Assembly: GCA_030950965.1 (NCBI GenBank)
Contig: JAUZQP010000155.1
Location: 1-6,195, forward strand
Origin: Mariprofundaceae bacterium
GTDB lineage: Bacteria; Pseudomonadota; Zetaproteobacteria; Mariprofundales; Mariprofundaceae
Direction: 5' to 3'
DNA: 6,195 nt
Under the pieces are notes generated by a model. That model had not been told where the DNA came from and did not search any database. It was given only the letters and a program-made list of their open reading frames with translations. Within the stretch, counting starts at the first letter, position 1, and each line of letters opens with the position of its first letter. Made by a program: the position numbers and the translations under genes. Positions 5,690 through 6,195 of this stretch are shown in pieces.

Positions 5690-6195
5690 CTAATGACATT
5701 CTTTATATTTAGACAATATCTTTTTTACATATTGTTGTGGGCTATTTGACCAACAACGTTGCGGAATTTTAAAATGATTCTTTTTGATCGTTCCGTAACC
5801 ACAATTGTACGATGCCAATGCTAAACCAACGTTGCCATGGATACCTGGTTCATTCATTTTCAAATTCAAATAACGCACCCCTCCCTGCAAACTTTGGAGC
5901 GGGTCACGACGGTTACGGACGCCTGTCTCTTTGGCCGCCGCTTTGCCTAACTGCATCAAGCCTACACAACAAGGCGAAGCGGCCTGAGGGTTGTAACCTG
6001 ATTCATAAAAGACGACGGAATGAATAAAACAAGGGTGAAAATCCTGCTGTTTTCCCACATCATCAATCATCTTCCGTAGGGGGATATGATATTTTTTCTC
6101 TGCTTTTTTAGCATGCTCGCTAAAGAATGGCGAAAGCGTGTAGGATGTAGGGTAACCAATACCGTGCGGTGTTGCTGTGTGTTGTTGCGGTGAAG
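5690..6195 (-). CDS. Lytic transglycosylase SLT domain, C-terminal part (5' end beyond window)
   Basis: About 168 codons are visible and the frame stays open to the right edge, so the N-terminus is outside the window. An ATG at 6070 would cut into the first helix of the domain (HAKKAEKKYHIPLRKM...), has GGAAG only about 1 nt away, and is unlikely to be the true start. The fold is the SLT lysozyme-like domain, which cleaves the MurNAc-GlcNAc bond of peptidoglycan with 1,6-anhydro product formation. Motifs in order are YESGYNP with the catalytic Glu (codon 6002-6004), GLMQL, the DP-x-x-x-x-x-GGVRYL segment, LALASYNCGYG, and the final YVKKIL. The protein is unusually cysteine-rich, with six Cys in 126 residues. 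The visible upstream region is rich in Pro, Gln and His and looks like a linker. Location is probably periplasmic or secreted. Confidence 0.88.
   Translation of the reverse strand, partial: SPQQHTATPHGIGYPTSYTLSPFFSEHAKKAEKKYHIPLRKMIDDVGKQQDFHPCFIHSVVFYESGYNPQAASPCCVGLMQLGKAAAKETGVRNRRDPLQSLQGGVRYLNLKMNEPGIHGNVGLALASYNCGYGTIKKNHFKIPQRCWSNSPQQYVKKILSKYKECH

Noticed and set aside
6068..6070. ATG as the true start of the transglycosylase gene
   Set aside because: The frame is open upstream to the window edge, the upstream residues fit the first helix of the SLT domain, and GGAAG is too close to this ATG to serve as a ribosome site.

Overview
The window reads as an ordinary chromosomal stretch of a Gram-negative proteobacterium, most likely gammaproteobacterial. 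The grounds are an ibaG-type BolA gene, rlmE, a ypjD-corB pair, a Lol-type outer-membrane lipoprotein with a 17 kDa antigen domain, and a periplasmic multiheme cytochrome c. The genus cannot be fixed from the sequence. Seven complete or nearly complete protein genes and one short 3'-truncated fragment are visible, and the coding is dense.

Layout, left to right. At 1-99 (minus) is the N-terminus of an IbaG/BolA-family protein. Positions 100-399 hold no gene. They contain a 159-bp palindromic, MITE-like element (133-291) flanked by perfect 23-bp direct repeats, then a separate 78-bp palindrome (318-395). From 400 to 2767 lie three minus-strand genes, transcribed in the order truncated hemoglobin, rlmE (23S rRNA U2552 2'-O-methyltransferase), pentaheme cytochrome c. 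The globin stop overlaps the rlmE start by 14 bp. A 162-bp divergent region (2768-2929) separates them from the plus-strand pair ypjD (CcsA/HemX-like membrane protein) and corB (CNNM/CBS/CorC_HlyC transporter), at 2930-5031. A convergent gap with a possible nested hairpin follows. Then come a glycine-zipper lipoprotein (5107-5565, minus), a second copy of the 78-bp palindrome (5593-5670), and the C-terminal SLT domain of a lytic transglycosylase that runs off the right edge (5690-6195, minus).

No complete multi-gene pathway is present. Heme and the cell envelope recur: a globin, a pentaheme cytochrome and a CcsA-like protein, plus an outer-membrane lipoprotein and a murein hydrolase. This is a loose theme and not evidence of a joint system. 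The part not explained by known families is the set of three related palindromic elements. They share terminal sequences, one has an apparent 23-bp target duplication, and they sit tightly between stop codons and downstream Shine-Dalgarno sequences of minus-strand genes, where they may act as terminators or leader structures. No transposase, tRNA, rRNA or CRISPR array is visible.
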